Under the pieces are notes generated by a model. It was not told the origin of the DNA. It saw only the letters and a program-made list of their open reading frames with translations, and did no database searches. This document shows, piece by piece, positions 32,846 to 44,713 of a stretch of DNA of 64,000 nucleotides. The stretch comes from Ryuthela nishihirai (Eukaryota > Arthropoda > Arachnida > Araneae > Heptathelidae). Made by a program: the position numbers and the translations under genes. The stretch lies in the NCBI GenBank assembly GCA_038380435.1, contig JAWZYU010000025.1, positions 42,478,691 to 42,542,690 of the forward strand, in the 5' to 3' direction. Numbering within the stretch: position 1 is the first letter of the stretch; each line of letters opens with the position of its first letter.

Positions 32846-33111
32846 AACCGAATTAAAATCTAATTTAAATCTAAATTCCATCAACCCAATTTTTTAAAAA
32901 ACGTTTCCATCATAATTAACGTGTAATTGTAATAACTCTTTGCTTTTTGCATCCCATCATAATTAATACTAAATGAATTTCACACCTCCGCTACAGTTCC
33001 CAGGATTCCGTGTTGAGTAGGCTACACTTCAACTAGAGCAAACATGTTTCGAAACTTACAGGGAATTGGATTTCATATGCCATGTCAATCCATGCCATTT
33101 GCGTAAGACTT

Positions 33112-33306
33112 AGTAAGGCCGAGGGGTTAGCGCGCTTGGCTACTGACCTAAGGGACCTGGGTTCGAGCCCCGGGTAAGGCATGGATGTATGTGTCGTTTT
33201 TCTGCTGAGGTTCTGCCATCCTCTCAGATCCTTCTACTATGGCATATAAACTGACAGGCTCCTGTCAGACCTCTATGGCAAGCAGCTGCTTGAGGGGGTA
33301 TTTTTT
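33112..33306 (+). mobile_element. SINE-B monomer
   Basis: Complete body and tail. The first bases of the head are altered (GGCCGAGGGGTTAGCG). Confidence 0.92.
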
Positions 33307-33309
33307 TTT

Positions 33310-33795
33310 AGTTACTTGATTTCACTCTTTATTTCTTTGACTCTTAAATTTCAAATGCTTTCCTTATTTCTTTTGATTTATTGTATTTTTTAAATTTTTC
33401 TTATAGGCTGGGGTGTCCTCCCTGCAGTTTCACCATTGCGCTGCTATTTTTTAAAAATAAAATATTTACTTGAAATATCTTAATTATCAGCAAAATAAAG
33501 AAATGTGTCATTTGAATAGAAAATTAAATGGTAGCAAATCTTAACGTTTGCTTTTCCGGACTAATCCCGTTAAATTGTTAAAGGCATCCATTTGTCCCAT
33601 TTTTCCTTCACTTTTGTAATTGGTTTGAAAAATTTAACATTTGTCTGTTTTAGGAGAAACTAAAAAATTATTATGACTATACATTATATATATCATTATC
33701 ACTTCATAATAACAATTTGGCTTAACATGTGATATAAATTATAAAGGTACCTCTTTTAACTGTTAAGCATATTTTTTCTCTCTGTAAGCCCTTGG
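33310..33795. other. AT-rich, no feature recognised
   Basis: Nothing supported beyond low-complexity T and A runs. Confidence 0.4.
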
Positions 33796-33799
33796 ATCA

Positions 33800-34183
33800 G
33801 GGGCGGGGGTGGCTCAGTCGGTAGCGCGCCAGGCTCATAATCTGTAGTTCCCAGGTTCGAGTCCCAGCTGGGTCAGCGTTGAGATTTATCTCCCCAAAAT
33901 TCCCCGCCCTGCCCACGGTCAGTAGGGGACACCGATGGGCTTGGAAAGGCCGCCGTCCGTCGGATGGGACGTTAAGCCGTGGCCCCGTGTGCGGGAGAGC
34001 CATACTCTGTGCACGTTAAAGAACACGCTGGATGGCCTTGACGGGAGGCTACCATCTGTCTCCCAACAGCTGTTCCAGTGGGTCCCCTCCCCCAACCGTC
34101 TCTGAGCCTTCGGGGTCCATGTGACCTGGCCATTTAGCCCATGGTGTGCAAAAAAGTGCCGCTCAGAGGTAAAACAACCCAAC
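33800..34183 (+). mobile_element. SINE-A, full length
   Basis: Close to the consensus throughout. Confidence 0.94.
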
Positions 34184-34292
34184 CTTCTCTGTGTCCTGCC
34201 TATTGAGCTCATTGAGTGAAATAAATGCAAACCAGAAGTAAAATGACCCACAATCTTGATGATCAATCAGTTTTACTGAAGAGACTCCAAAA

Positions 34293-34546
34293 GGTCAGCG
34301 ACAGATGGGGAACACTGGAACAGTTGTTGGGAGACAGATGGTAGCCTCCCGTCAAGGCCATCCAGCGTGTTCTTTAACGTGCACAGGATATGCTCTCCCG
34401 CACACAGGGCTACGGCTTTACGTCCCATCCGACGGACGCCGGCCTTTCCAAGCCCATCGGTGTACCGCTACTTATCGAGGACAGCTCAAGGTGTTTTGTG
34501 GATAATAAATCACAACGCTGACCCGGCCGGACTTGAATTCATACCG
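34293..34546 (-). mobile_element. SINE-A, diverged partial
   Basis: Lacks the outer 3' end. The remainder from GGGAACACTGGAACAGTTG to AACGCTGACCCGGCCGG is diverged, and the tRNA head is gone. Confidence 0.85.
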
Positions 34547-34549
34547 CAA

Positions 34550-35165
34550 ATAATCGACCTCAAAAAGAGTTCGATTTGATGAGCTTTTTTATACATGAAA
34601 AAACAAAAACAGGGGTGGCTTTACTTACCCGACAAATGAACTATTTATAACAACTGTTGTAAGTTATTTAATGTTTTTATAATTGGCATAAGAGTTAAAT
34701 GAGGTGAAGTTTTTTTTTCAATCAAAAATCAAAGGCAACCTTTGATATTATTTATCATGGATATACTGGAATTTGAAGAGAAAATTCGCGAATGCGTGAA
34801 ATACTTCTGATTGGCTATTAAAACATTGCCTAACATGCATTAACAATGTACTGCTGAACAATTATTCAAAAAAAAATAAAGCTAGATACCGCTTAGGAAA
34901 AAAAAGGGGGGGGGGGAAAGCACTTAAAATTCAAACTCTTCAAAAATAATATGCAACATTTGAAAAGAATATTACTTGAAATTAAATATTGTTAATTTGC
35001 TATAACCTATTGCAAAATATGTAAGCCAGTGCTTCAGTTTTATAAACGTCATTGCCCCTTTTTTTATTGCCTTTTTTTAATTCTGCTTCTATTAAGCAAT
35101 GTTATCGGAGTTGAACACTGAAAGCCTGTCAGATCTGTCTTTGACGTTTATCTTTGTATCGGTAT
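34550..35165. other. AT-rich, no feature recognised
   Basis: A G-run at 34907-34917. No gene or repeat family recognised. Confidence 0.4.
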
Positions 35166-35168
35166 AAA

Positions 35169-35637
35169 AATAAAAAATACTCCCTCAAGCAGCTGCTTGC
35201 CACAGAGGTCTGACAGGAGCCTGTCAGTTTATATGCCATAGTAGAAGGTCTGAGAGGATGGCAGGACCTCAGGAACGTGTACAGCAACTGTACACGCTCC
35301 AGTTACCGTTCACAGCAAACTGGAGCGTGTGCAGTTACTGCACACGCTCCAGTTTGCTGTGAACGGTAACTGCACACGCTCAATATTTCTGTGAGTGGGC
35401 CCACACGATCCAGGTTTTTGTGAGCTCACACGATCCAATGTAAATAAAATAAATATCCCCTCAAGCAGCTGCTTGCCACAGAGGTCTGACAGGAGCCTGT
35501 CAGTTTATATGCCAAAGTAGAAGATCTGTGAGAATGGCAGGACCTCAGCAGAAAAATGACACAAACAGCCATGCCTTACCCGGGGCTCGAACCCAGGTCC
35601 CTTAGATCAGTAGCCAAGCGCGCTAACCACTCGGCCA
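35169..35637 (-). mobile_element. SINE-B dimer with palindromic linker
   Basis: From the right: a full unit with head (35455-35637), the linker (35273-35450), and a headless unit (35169-35272). Confidence 0.93.
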
Positions 35638-35639
35638 TA

Positions 35640-36250
35640 GTAGGAAAAAATATTGTTTTCGATTTGTTTTAAATCTATTAGATTTTAGTGTTATAACTAA
35701 TCTAATAATAAACCAGGCCGAAAAAAAATTAATGAGTATAATATCACAACTATAAAGAAAAAAATTAGAATTTCATGGTTAATATTTCCATTTTATATAA
35801 TGACCATTACTTTTGTTTTTACGAAAGTGTATTTAGATCTGGGTAATTTATCTTGGGACATTCAGGACCACCAAAATCTACATAACACACTTTAAGTCAC
35901 CATATCTGCTTATAATGTGAAATAAGTATGAGATTATAAATTTTGAGACATAACATGCAAAATATTTTATACTGACAAAATAAAACAAATTGTGTAAATG
36001 TTCAGTTGAAAAAGGCAAATCCTGTAACAGCTTTATCACTTAAAAAAAGACTGTTTTATTATAATAGAAAAAAAAATGTATCACTTAAAATAATAACGAT
36101 TAAGAATTCGATATTAAATATTTTTTAAATAATATATTGACTGTACGACTTGAGCAGATATTTACTAATAGTAGTTGCAACATTTTTATAAAATATTTCG
36201 GTTGCAAAGCACTGAAATTTTGAGCTAGAATCAATCATCAAAATGATAGT
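35640..36250. other. AT-rich, no feature recognised
   Basis: No repeats, frames of note or RNA genes seen. Confidence 0.4.
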
Positions 36251-36253
36251 GGT

Positions 36254-37007
36254 AGCCGTCCCGTGGCCGAGTGGTTAGCACGCTTGGCTACTGATCTACG
36301 GGACCTGGGTTCGAGCCCCGGGTAAGGCATGGATGTACGTGTCGTTTTTCTGCTGAGGTCCTGCCATCCTCTCAGACCTTCTACTACGGCATATAAACTG
36401 ACAGGCTCCTGTCAGACCTCTGTGGCAAGCAGCTGCTTGAGGGGGTATTTATTTTATTTACATTGGATCGTGTGAGCTCACAAAAATCTGGATCGTGTGG
36501 GCCCACTCACAGAAATATTGAGCGTGTGCAGTTACCGTTCACAGCAAACTGGAGCGTGTGCAGTAACTGCACACGCTCCAGTTTGCTGTGAATGGTAACT
36601 GGAGCGTGTACAGTTGCTGTACACGTTCCTGAGGTCCTGCCTTCCTCTCAGACCTTCTACTACGGCATATAAACTGACAGGCTCCTGTCAGACCTCTGTG
36701 GCAAGCAGCTGCTTGAGGGGGTATTTATTTTATTTACATTGGATCGTGTGAGCTCACAAAAACCTGGATCGTGTGGGCCCACTCACAGAAATATTGAGCG
36801 TGTGCAGTTACCGTTCACAGCAAACTGGAGCGTGTGCAGTAACTGCACACGCTCCAGTTTGCTGTGAACGGTAACTGGAGCGTGTACAGTTGCTGTACAC
36901 GTTCCTGAGGTCCTGCCATCCTCTCAGACCTTCTACTATGGCATATAAACTGACAGTCTCCTGTTAGACCTCTGTGGCAAGCAGCTGCTTGAGGGGGTAT
37001 TTATTTC
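36254..37007 (+). mobile_element. SINE-B trimer with two palindromic linkers
   Basis: Head and unit 1 (36254-36452), linker 1 (36453-36628), headless unit 2 (36629-36728), linker 2 (36729-36903), headless unit 3 (36904-37007). The two linkers are nearly identical, so the linker-plus-unit block was duplicated recently. Confidence 0.94.
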
Positions 37008-37332
37008 TTATTATTAACGAAGAAATCAATGAAGAAAATTGTCGGAGGAGAGTTACCCTTTCCATTTAGTTGACAAAAATCATTTGAAACATGAATTTAA
37101 TATGAACAGATGAGAAATCAGGTATAAAAATTGATACCGTGAAGGCTTTTCTAAAAGTGAAGCAAAGTTTCGTGTCCCTTGTGAAATCTTTAGTGCAAAA
37201 CTTGCCGAAAATGAAAATATTCTTTACAGAAAATCCATTTTTTTTAAAAAATACACACGATAACAGTGAGTTTTGTTAATTAACCTACGTTTTCAAGTTT
37301 TATTTTGAGGTACTAAATATTAAGGTTATTAT

Positions 37333-37619
37333 CAGAGGCGACGCTACTTCGTATGCAACCGGTGCGATTGCGCCGGATGGCCTTTTTTAAGTGGCGGGAA
37401 AATTTGCAATCTATTGACCGTACCTCCAGTAAAGTTGACTCGAGTAAGTATGATTTACTTTTCAACACATGATTTTCAATTGATTTTTAAAATGACATTA
37501 AAGTTAATTATTAACATCTAAGATAAGACTTGGAGAAAGGGGACTCAGTGTCCAAGATCGCTCTAGGTGGTAGGTATCCAAGTTCGCTCCGGGAAACAAA
37601 AGAGCTAGCGCCGGCCCTG
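37333..37619. mobile_element. hAT-type MITE
   Basis: 8-bp duplication GTTATTAT (37325-37332 and 37620-37627). Inverted ends CAGAGGCGACGCTA and TAGCGCCGGCCCTG. An 8-bp target site and CAG...CTG ends are typical of hAT. 287 bp, non-coding. Confidence 0.85.
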
Positions 37620-37649
37620 GTTATTATCAATATGCACTAATATATATAA

Positions 37650-37842
37650 AATAAATAAATACCCCCTCAAGCAGCTGCTTGCCACAGAGGTCTGACAGGA
37701 GCCTGTCACTTTATATGCCAGAGTAGAAGATCTGAGAGGATGGCAGGACCTCAGCAGAAAACAACACGAATATCCATGCCTTTCCCGGGGCTCGAACCCA
37801 GGTCCCGTAGATCAGCAGCCAAGCGTGCTAACCACTCGGCCA
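37650..37842 (-). mobile_element. SINE-B monomer
   Basis: Complete with tRNA-like head at right. Confidence 0.92.
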
Positions 37843-37988
37843 ATTATGTTCTAAATGAGAAAGACTGATACTTTCTTCTAACACATTAATTTCATGAAAA
37901 GTCAATCTTCAGCTTTAACTTCCAGTAGTCCCTGGATCTTCTTTAAATCTGGCCACTCCTAACTCAACCCGAAATGCCACAAAACAGG

Positions 37989-38372
37989 AGAGGCGGGGGT
38001 GGCTCAGTCGGTAGCGCGCTAGGCTCGTAATCTGTAGTTCCCAGGTTCGAGTCCCAGCTGGGTCAGCGTTGAGATTTATCTCCGCAAAATTCCCCGCCCT
38101 GCCCACGGTCAGTAGGGGACACCGATGGGCTTGGAAAGGCCGCCGTCCGTCGGATGGGACGTTAAGCCGTGGCCCCGTGTGCGGGAGAGCCGTACCCTGT
38201 GCACGTTAAAGAACACGATGGATGGCCTTGACGGGAGGCTACCATCTGTCTCCCAACAGCTGTTCCAGTGGGTCCCCTCCCCAACCTTCTCTGAGCCTTC
38301 GGGGTCCATGTGACCTGGCCATTTAGCCCATGGTGTGCAAAAAAGTGCCGCTCAGAGGTAAAACAACCCAAT
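37989..38372 (+). mobile_element. SINE-A, full length with TSD
   Basis: 12-bp duplication CCACAAAACAGG (37977-37988 and 38373-38384). Confidence 0.95.
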
Positions 38373-38589
38373 CCACAAAACAGGCTAAAGTGAGGTCAAG
38401 ATTTTAACCCCATACACCCTCTTCCATCTATACACACTGGACACTGAATTAGAAACCTTTATGCGGATGTACGTTAATGTCACTTGCCCAGCGTATATGC
38501 AAAATATGTGGTCACGTGCATCACCACGTGATCTAGGCAACTATTTAGGACTGCTGCTCGTCATTTAATCATCAGTAGTGTTGATCACA

Positions 38590-40020
38590 ATGAGAAAAGC
38601 AAAGGATCTTTCGGGGTTTGATAAAAGGCTTATTGTAGGTGCCCGTTTGGCTGGAGCGACGATTTTAAAAACAGCAGAGTTGACTGGTTTCTCAAAAGGT
38701 GAGATATCTCGAGTTTTTAATCAGTGGAAATATAACCCACGGTTCTTGTGTAAGAGGCGTAAGTGAGGCGCGATGACAATCTGTCAGGAACGAGATCGCC
38801 GTCGTCTGAGAAGGCTTGTACGGAGAAACAGGATTTTCAGTGTGCAGCAATTGACGAAAATTCAATGAAGACTTGTTTCCGACCCATATCTTAGCGAACT
38901 ATGCGCAGGGAATTGAGGAGGATCGGTATTAACAGTCGCATGCCTATACGGAAACCACTGATTTCTGCGAAGAACTGGAAACTTTGTCTACAGTGGTGTC
39001 AGGTTGGGTTGATTTATCTCTGAGCGGCACTTTTTTGCACACCATGGGCTAAATGGCCAGGTCACATGGACCCCGAAGGCTCAGAGAAGGTTGGGGGAGG
39101 GGACCCACTGGAATAGCTGTTGGGAGAGAGATGGTAGCCTCCCGTCAAGGCCATCCAGCGTGTTCTTTAACGTGCATAGGGTATGGCTCTCCCGCACACG
39201 GGCCACTGCTTAACGCCCCATCCGACGGACGGCGGCCTTTCCAAGCCCATCGGTGTCCCCTACTGACCGTGGGCAGGGCGGGGAATTTTGCGGAGATAAA
39301 TCTCAACGCTGACCCAGCTGGGACTCGAACCTGGGAAATACAGATTACGAGTTTGGCGCGCTACCAACTGAGCCACCCCCGCCGCGTGGTATCAGGAACA
39401 CCGTGATTGGACACTAGAAGACTGGAAAAAAGTCATATGGCCCGACCAGTTGCGGTACACCTTGTTCTGTACCGAAGATAACCAGACAGTTTGGCTGGAG
39501 CTCCATGAAGCAATAGACCCATTTTGCCTTGTAAACACAACTCCATGTTCTGGAGGCGGTGTCATGGTGTTGGGCACGTTCTGTTGGTACAGAACGGGTC
39601 CCCTGATATTACTGGAAGGTCGGATGTCCAAGGATTATCTGAACATTGTTGTCGATCAAGTCCATTCTGCAATATTGACTTTTTATCCAGCAGGTGATGG
39701 CTGTTTTATGGACGATAGTACTACTGTCCATCGCGCAAGTTGTGTTCAGCAGTGGTTCAGCGAGCATGACAGCGACTTCTACCATCTTCCCTGGCCACCA
39801 GTAAAGCCCAGATCTGAAGGCCATTGAGAATGTATGGGACATGTTAGAAAAACAGATCTGGGTGCAAAGTCCTCTTCCGTCAAATCTGAGCCATTTAAAG
39901 GACTATATGGTGAACGCCTTGTATGCTGAAGATGTAAAGGCACTCCAACACCTTGTGGAATCTATGCCAAACCGCATACGTGCTGTAATTTGGGCTAAAA
40001 GAGGTCCAACTCGGTATTAA
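38590..40020 (+). pseudogene. Tc1-like transposase, broken
   Basis: The N-terminal helix-turn-helix region LSGFDKRLIVGARLAGATIL is followed by KTAELTGFSKGEISRVFNQW (38605-38730), then ERDRRRLRRLVRRNRIFSVQ after a stop. After the SINE the frame gives WTLEDWKKVIWPDQLRYTLF (first catalytic D in WPDQ), GGGVMVLGTFCWYRTGPLI, and GCFMDDST (second D). The SPDL.AIENVWD block appears only after a frameshift near 39800. DDE transposase; nonfunctional because of stops, frameshifts and the nested SINE. Confidence 0.88.
39003..39387 (-). mobile_element. SINE-A inside Tc1 transposase
   Basis: Full length, head at right. The flanks GTGGTGTCAG and GTGGTATCAGG are a slightly diverged target-site duplication. 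Confidence 0.93.
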
Positions 40021-40044
40021 ATAAAGGTTTCTAATTCAGTGGCT

Positions 40045-40452
40045 AAACATTTTTTCATCCTTGCTAATTTCTTTTTGCAAATGAACAAATTGCAAAAAAT
40101 TATTTAAAAAATTGGGAAATTTCCATGTTCGGAATGGAAACTTGTATTCGAAACTACCTAACGTTGAAAGAGTGTTTTGTAGTAAAATGCTACAAGTGGA
40201 AAAAAATTCCCAAATCTAGATTTCGAGAAACATTTGTTTAGTATAAAAAGAGTTCTGGGAACTGAAACACTTAATGTCAGTGTTGATATCCATAAATATT
40301 TACCTTAAAATTATAACAAATCGCCTTCTCAAATAAATGTAATTTTAGAAGTGTGAATAATGTTTTTCACTTTGCATCAATTTTGAAACAGTGTTTAAGG
40401 CGAGTGTAAGAGCGACATCTGCTATCAAATACTTCATACATAAATAAAAATA
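40045..40452. other. AT-rich, no feature recognised
   Basis: No gene or repeat supported. Confidence 0.4.
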
Positions 40453-40919
40453 ATAAATACCCCCTCAAGCAGCTGCTTGCCACAGAGGTCTGACAGGAGC
40501 CTGTCAGTTCATATGCCATAGTAGTAGGTCTGAGAGGATGGCAGGACCTCAGGAACGTGTACAGCAACTGTACACGCTCCAGTTACCGTTCACAGCAAAC
40601 TGGAGCGTGTGCAGTTACTACACACGCTCCAGTTTGCTGTGAACGGTAACTGCACACGCTCAATATTTCTGTGAGTGGGCCCACACGATCCAGGTTTTTG
40701 TGAGCTCACACGATCCAATGTAAATAAAATAAATACCCCCTCAAGCAGCTGCTTGCCACAGAGGTCTGACAGGAGCCTGTCAGTTTATATGCCACAGTAG
40801 AAGATCTGAGAGGATGGCAGGACCTCAGCAGAAAACAACACGAACATCCATGCCTTACCCGGGGCTCGAACCCAGGTCCCGTAGACCAGTAACCAAGCGC
40901 GCTAACCACTCGGCCACGG
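40453..40919 (-). mobile_element. SINE-B dimer with palindromic linker
   Basis: Full unit with head at right (40736-40919), linker (40553-40735), headless unit at left. Confidence 0.93.
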
Positions 40920-40924
40920 GCCAG

Positions 40925-41665
40925 CTTCGTCATACATAACTCTAACTCTTTAAATATTAAAGGAATATTTCTAAAATCCAAATTTAATTGAGATCTTCTG
41001 CAGTAATTTTCTCTGAAAAAGCTTATTTTCAAAGTTTAAAAGTGGTTTTCTTTGCACATACTACGTTGAAAGTATTCTTGAAAGTTATCTATTTGAGAAC
41101 GTGAAAAATCTCAGCATTGCCAATGTAAGACAATGCAATTTTCTGATTATTCAGTAAGTCTGCATCCTCATTCGAAGATAAATAACTCGAAAGAATGCAA
41201 GCATTATTCTTTAGAACTGTTCTTCGACGATGCATTGAAAGGATTAACAAAAATCGCTTATGTCAATTTACATTCCAAAGAAAATTCTTAAAATAATCTT
41301 CTCATATCCATATGATCCAACAAGCCTTGTTTTTTTTTGCAACCCCAAGCAAATTTATAATTTTGCCAAACGATCCTATATCTTTGCCTTTGCAGACTCT
41401 TTCCGACAATATAGTTTATTGGCACCCTAACTGAATTGATATTCTATTCATGACATTTTTTTTTTAATTACGAACAATTTTTATCTATTGAAATATATCT
41501 CTGCAACTTCAGGATTTCAAACACAATTTTTTTTTATTTGGAAACTCCTTTCAAAACTTTTCTTTCAGTCTAAAATGTTCCTTTCATAAAAATAATGTCT
41601 CCAATGTTTTAGCTTTTGTCGAATATTAAACCGAAGTGGATAAGGGCAAGGGAAAAAATAAAAAA
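40925..41665. other. AT-rich, no feature recognised
   Basis: Low-complexity T runs; no gene or repeat supported. Confidence 0.4.
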
Positions 41666-41666
41666 A

Positions 41667-42132
41667 AAATAAATACCGACTCAAGCAGCTGCTTGCCACA
41701 GAGGTCTGACAGGGGCCTGTCAGTTTATATGCCATAGTAGAAGATCTGAGAGGATGGCAGGACCTCAGGAACGTGTACAGCAACTGTACACGCTCCAGTT
41801 ACCGTTCACAGCAAACTGGAGCGTGTGCAGTTACTGCACACGCTCCAGTTTGCTGTGAACGGTAACTGCACACGCTCAATATTTCTGTGAGTGGGCCCAC
41901 ACGATCCGGGTTTTTGTGAGCTCACACGATCCAATGTAAATAAAATAAATACCCCCTCAAGCAGCTGCTTGCCACAGAGGTCTGACAGGGGCCTGTCAGT
42001 TTATATGCCATAGTAGAAGATCTGAGAGGATGGCAGGACCTCAGCAGAAAAACAACACGAACATGCATGCCTTACCCGGGGCTCGAACCCAGGTCCCGTA
42101 GATCAGAAACCAAGCGCGCTAACCACTCGGCC
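41667..42132 (-). mobile_element. SINE-B dimer with palindromic linker
   Basis: Same layout as 40453-40919. Both units share the variant GACAGGGGCCTGTC, which suggests homogenisation between the two units. Confidence 0.93.
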
Positions 42133-42134
42133 AG

Positions 42135-42680
42135 ATAGAAAAAAATGTAAACTTTCAATAAATGAGATTTCCCATGATATTAAATTTCAGCATACGTTTA
42201 CTCTAGCAAGTCGCTTTACAATTTTTATGCAGTTTCTAAACACTCATGAACTCTACCCTTTTCTGATAACGTCGACTCAAAGACACCGCTAGCATCAGGG
42301 TTAATCCTTGATCTACCGCAGCAGGAAACGGATGGTAAACAAAATTCAACCTCCTTAATCTAAAGGCGACGTTTCTGCTATCTGTTGATCACGTGGTATT
42401 TGGCCAGTCGAAGTAATGCCTCATTATGCAGAGTCAGAGTTCGCTTCTGGAATTAGTCCGCAATCCTTTTATGCTCATTAGTGGAGGGAAATTTCACTTG
42501 GGAACGAGAATCTCAAGTGTTTGTTGTTGTTTTGAATTACAGTTAGATTAAAAAAAAAAGTATATTGGGATTTGTATATGTGCATAGATAAATTTAGAGT
42601 GGGGGGGGGGGGGGAGGGTAGTGTAGGCAAGGAAGAATAGCAACCAGAATGAATACATAAAAAATATCAAAGAAATATTG
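42135..42680. other. no feature recognised
   Basis: 42280-42480 is more balanced in composition than its flanks. There is a run of G at 42601-42616. No gene seen. Confidence 0.35.
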
Positions 42681-42682
42681 TA

Positions 42683-43318
42683 CAGTCGCTCAAAAAAGTA
42701 TCCGAACACTATGGTTGATTACAGAATTCAGAAAAAATATCTGGCAACGATTTTTTTTAGAAATCAGTGATCTGGCAACCTTCTTGTCACGTGATTACAG
42801 AAATCAGGAAAAATATAACTAGTAACTGGAGCGTGTACAGTTGCTGTACACGCTCCAGTTACCGTTCACAGCAAACTGGAGGGTGTGCAGTGACTGCACA
42901 CGCTCCAGTTTGCTGCACACGCTCCAGTTTGCTTGCTCACGGAAATATTGAGCAGTTACCGTTCACAGCAAACTGGAGTGGCAAACTTTCACAGCAAACT
43001 GGTAAAACACAGCAAACTCCAGTTTGCTGTGAACGGTAACTGCTCAATATTTCCGTGAGTGAGCCCACACGATCTAGTATCAAAATAATATGACCACCTA
43101 CAGGCGCTCAAAAAAGTATCCGAACACTATGGTTGATTACAGAATTGAGAAAAAAATATCTGGCAACGATTTTTTTTTAGAAATGAGTGATCTGGCAACC
43201 TTCGTGTCACGTGACACGAAGGTTGCCAGATCACAAATTTAAAAAAAAATCGTTGCCAGATATTTTTTCTGAATTCTGCAATCAACCATAGTGTTCGAAT
43301 ACTATTTTGAGCCACTGT
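42683..43318. mobile_element. composite palindromic MITE, copy 3
   Basis: Starts CAGTCGCTCAAAAAAGTATC after TA. Contains a scrambled set of the GTTCACAGCAAACTGG and GTGTACAGTTGCTGTACAC hairpins (42825-43040), the GTGAGCCCACACGATCTAG segment, and the ATATGACCACCTA word (43088-43100). A second MITE with central GTGTCACGTGACAC follows. Ends GAGCCACTG-TA. Confidence 0.82.
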
Positions 43319-43319
43319 A

Positions 43320-43920
43320 CTTATTTTGCAAGAATATTTTCTTATGAAGGTATTTCGCTATTTGGGGAGAATTGTCAAATATATATACACATACCCCGAA
43401 ACTGCGTTCTGGTCCGTTGAAGGCTGTCCATTCGCTTGATCTTCAAATGCAGACCGAAATCTTAGGCAGGTTTAAATATTTCAACAAAATATATTTCAGA
43501 TTTAACATCTTTAAATAAAGCCCTCAAAAATATAGATAGGTCTGACACATAATTAGATTAATAAGAAATCGAAAGAACTGCGAAATTTTGTTCAAATTAC
43601 ATACTGGGTCTCCGAATTTTGTTTCTTTACATGATTATTAATGTTTGACACGAATATTTTTCGTCTGCAAGTTGAAAAAGGTAGGAAATCATTTCCGCAG
43701 ATATTATTCGAGAGATTTATTAGAAACGCCCTCAGAAATTATTCTGAAAGGCCCTTGGCTCTTACAATAAAATATTATATATTTTTACGAAAATATGTAA
43801 ATTTTAGATTTTTTTCGATAAACAATTCATTTCTCTTTTTTTATTTTATTAACTGAAGTTTCGAAACAGAATTTCCCGAATGCTTCAAAATAAAATTTGG
43901 GTGATTCCTACATGAGATAT
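43320..43920. other. AT-rich, no feature recognised
   Basis: Short frames only. Confidence 0.4.
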
Positions 43921-43923
43921 AAG

Positions 43924-44293
43924 GGACGGGGGTGGCTCAGTCGGTAGCGCGCCAGGCTCGTAATCTGTAGTTCCCAGGTTCGAGTCCCAGCTGGGTCAGC
44001 GTTGAGATTTATCTCCGCAAAATTTCCCACCCTGCCCAAGGTCAGTAGGGGAAAGGCCGCCGTCCGTCGGATGGGACGTTAAGCCATGGCCCCTTGTGCG
44101 TTAGAGCCATATCCTGTGCACGTTAAAGAACACGCTGGATGTCCTTGACGGGAGGCTACCATCTGTCTCCCAACAGCTGTTCCAGTGTGTCCCCTCCCCC
44201 AACCTTCTCTGAGCCTTCGGGGTCCATGTGACCTGGCCATTTAGCCCATGGTGTGCAAAAAAGTGCCGCTCAGAGGTAAAACAACCCAACCCA
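43924..44293 (+). mobile_element. SINE-A with small internal deletion
   Basis: Lacks about 18 bp covering ACACCGATGGGCTTGG after GTCAGTAGGGG. Otherwise full length. Confidence 0.92.
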
Positions 44294-44713
44294 TAATCAT
44301 CTTATTACTTTGTTTATTAACTTAATCGTCATGTTTATTCCCTGTTATCTCTTCTTTCGCTTGACAACGTTCTTCATCATTGCTTCCTAGACTGCTACAA
44401 AAACACACTGAAACCATGGACATTGCAATTTAAGAAGGAGGAAAAAGTGGGGGGGGGGGAGGCGAGATATACCCTCCCAGTTTTCGAACTCAAACCGTTT
44501 TTTTTTTTGTTTCTTTCTATGAAAAATTTGTAACTCTTTTGAAACCGAAATTACTTTTCATGCGATTTTAACTGGAAAAGAAATGCTTAATGTTGTTCCA
44601 TTTGAAATTCGGTGAAAGCATAAAACTGAACAAAAAAAAAATAACAGAAAAAATGTCTTGAACCTGGTGACATATGCACTCAGTGGAGTAGGAGCGCATT
44701 GTGCTATGCAACA

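Larger units (their letters stand above)
38441..40040 (+). mobile_element. second Tc1-like transposon, split by SINE-A
   Basis: Inverted ends CACTGAATTAGAAACCTTTA (38442) and its complement ending TTTCTAATTCAGTG (40040). It carries a transposase remnant in the plus orientation. The exact outer ends and TA sites were not resolved. It is a different family from the element at 14263. Confidence 0.82.
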
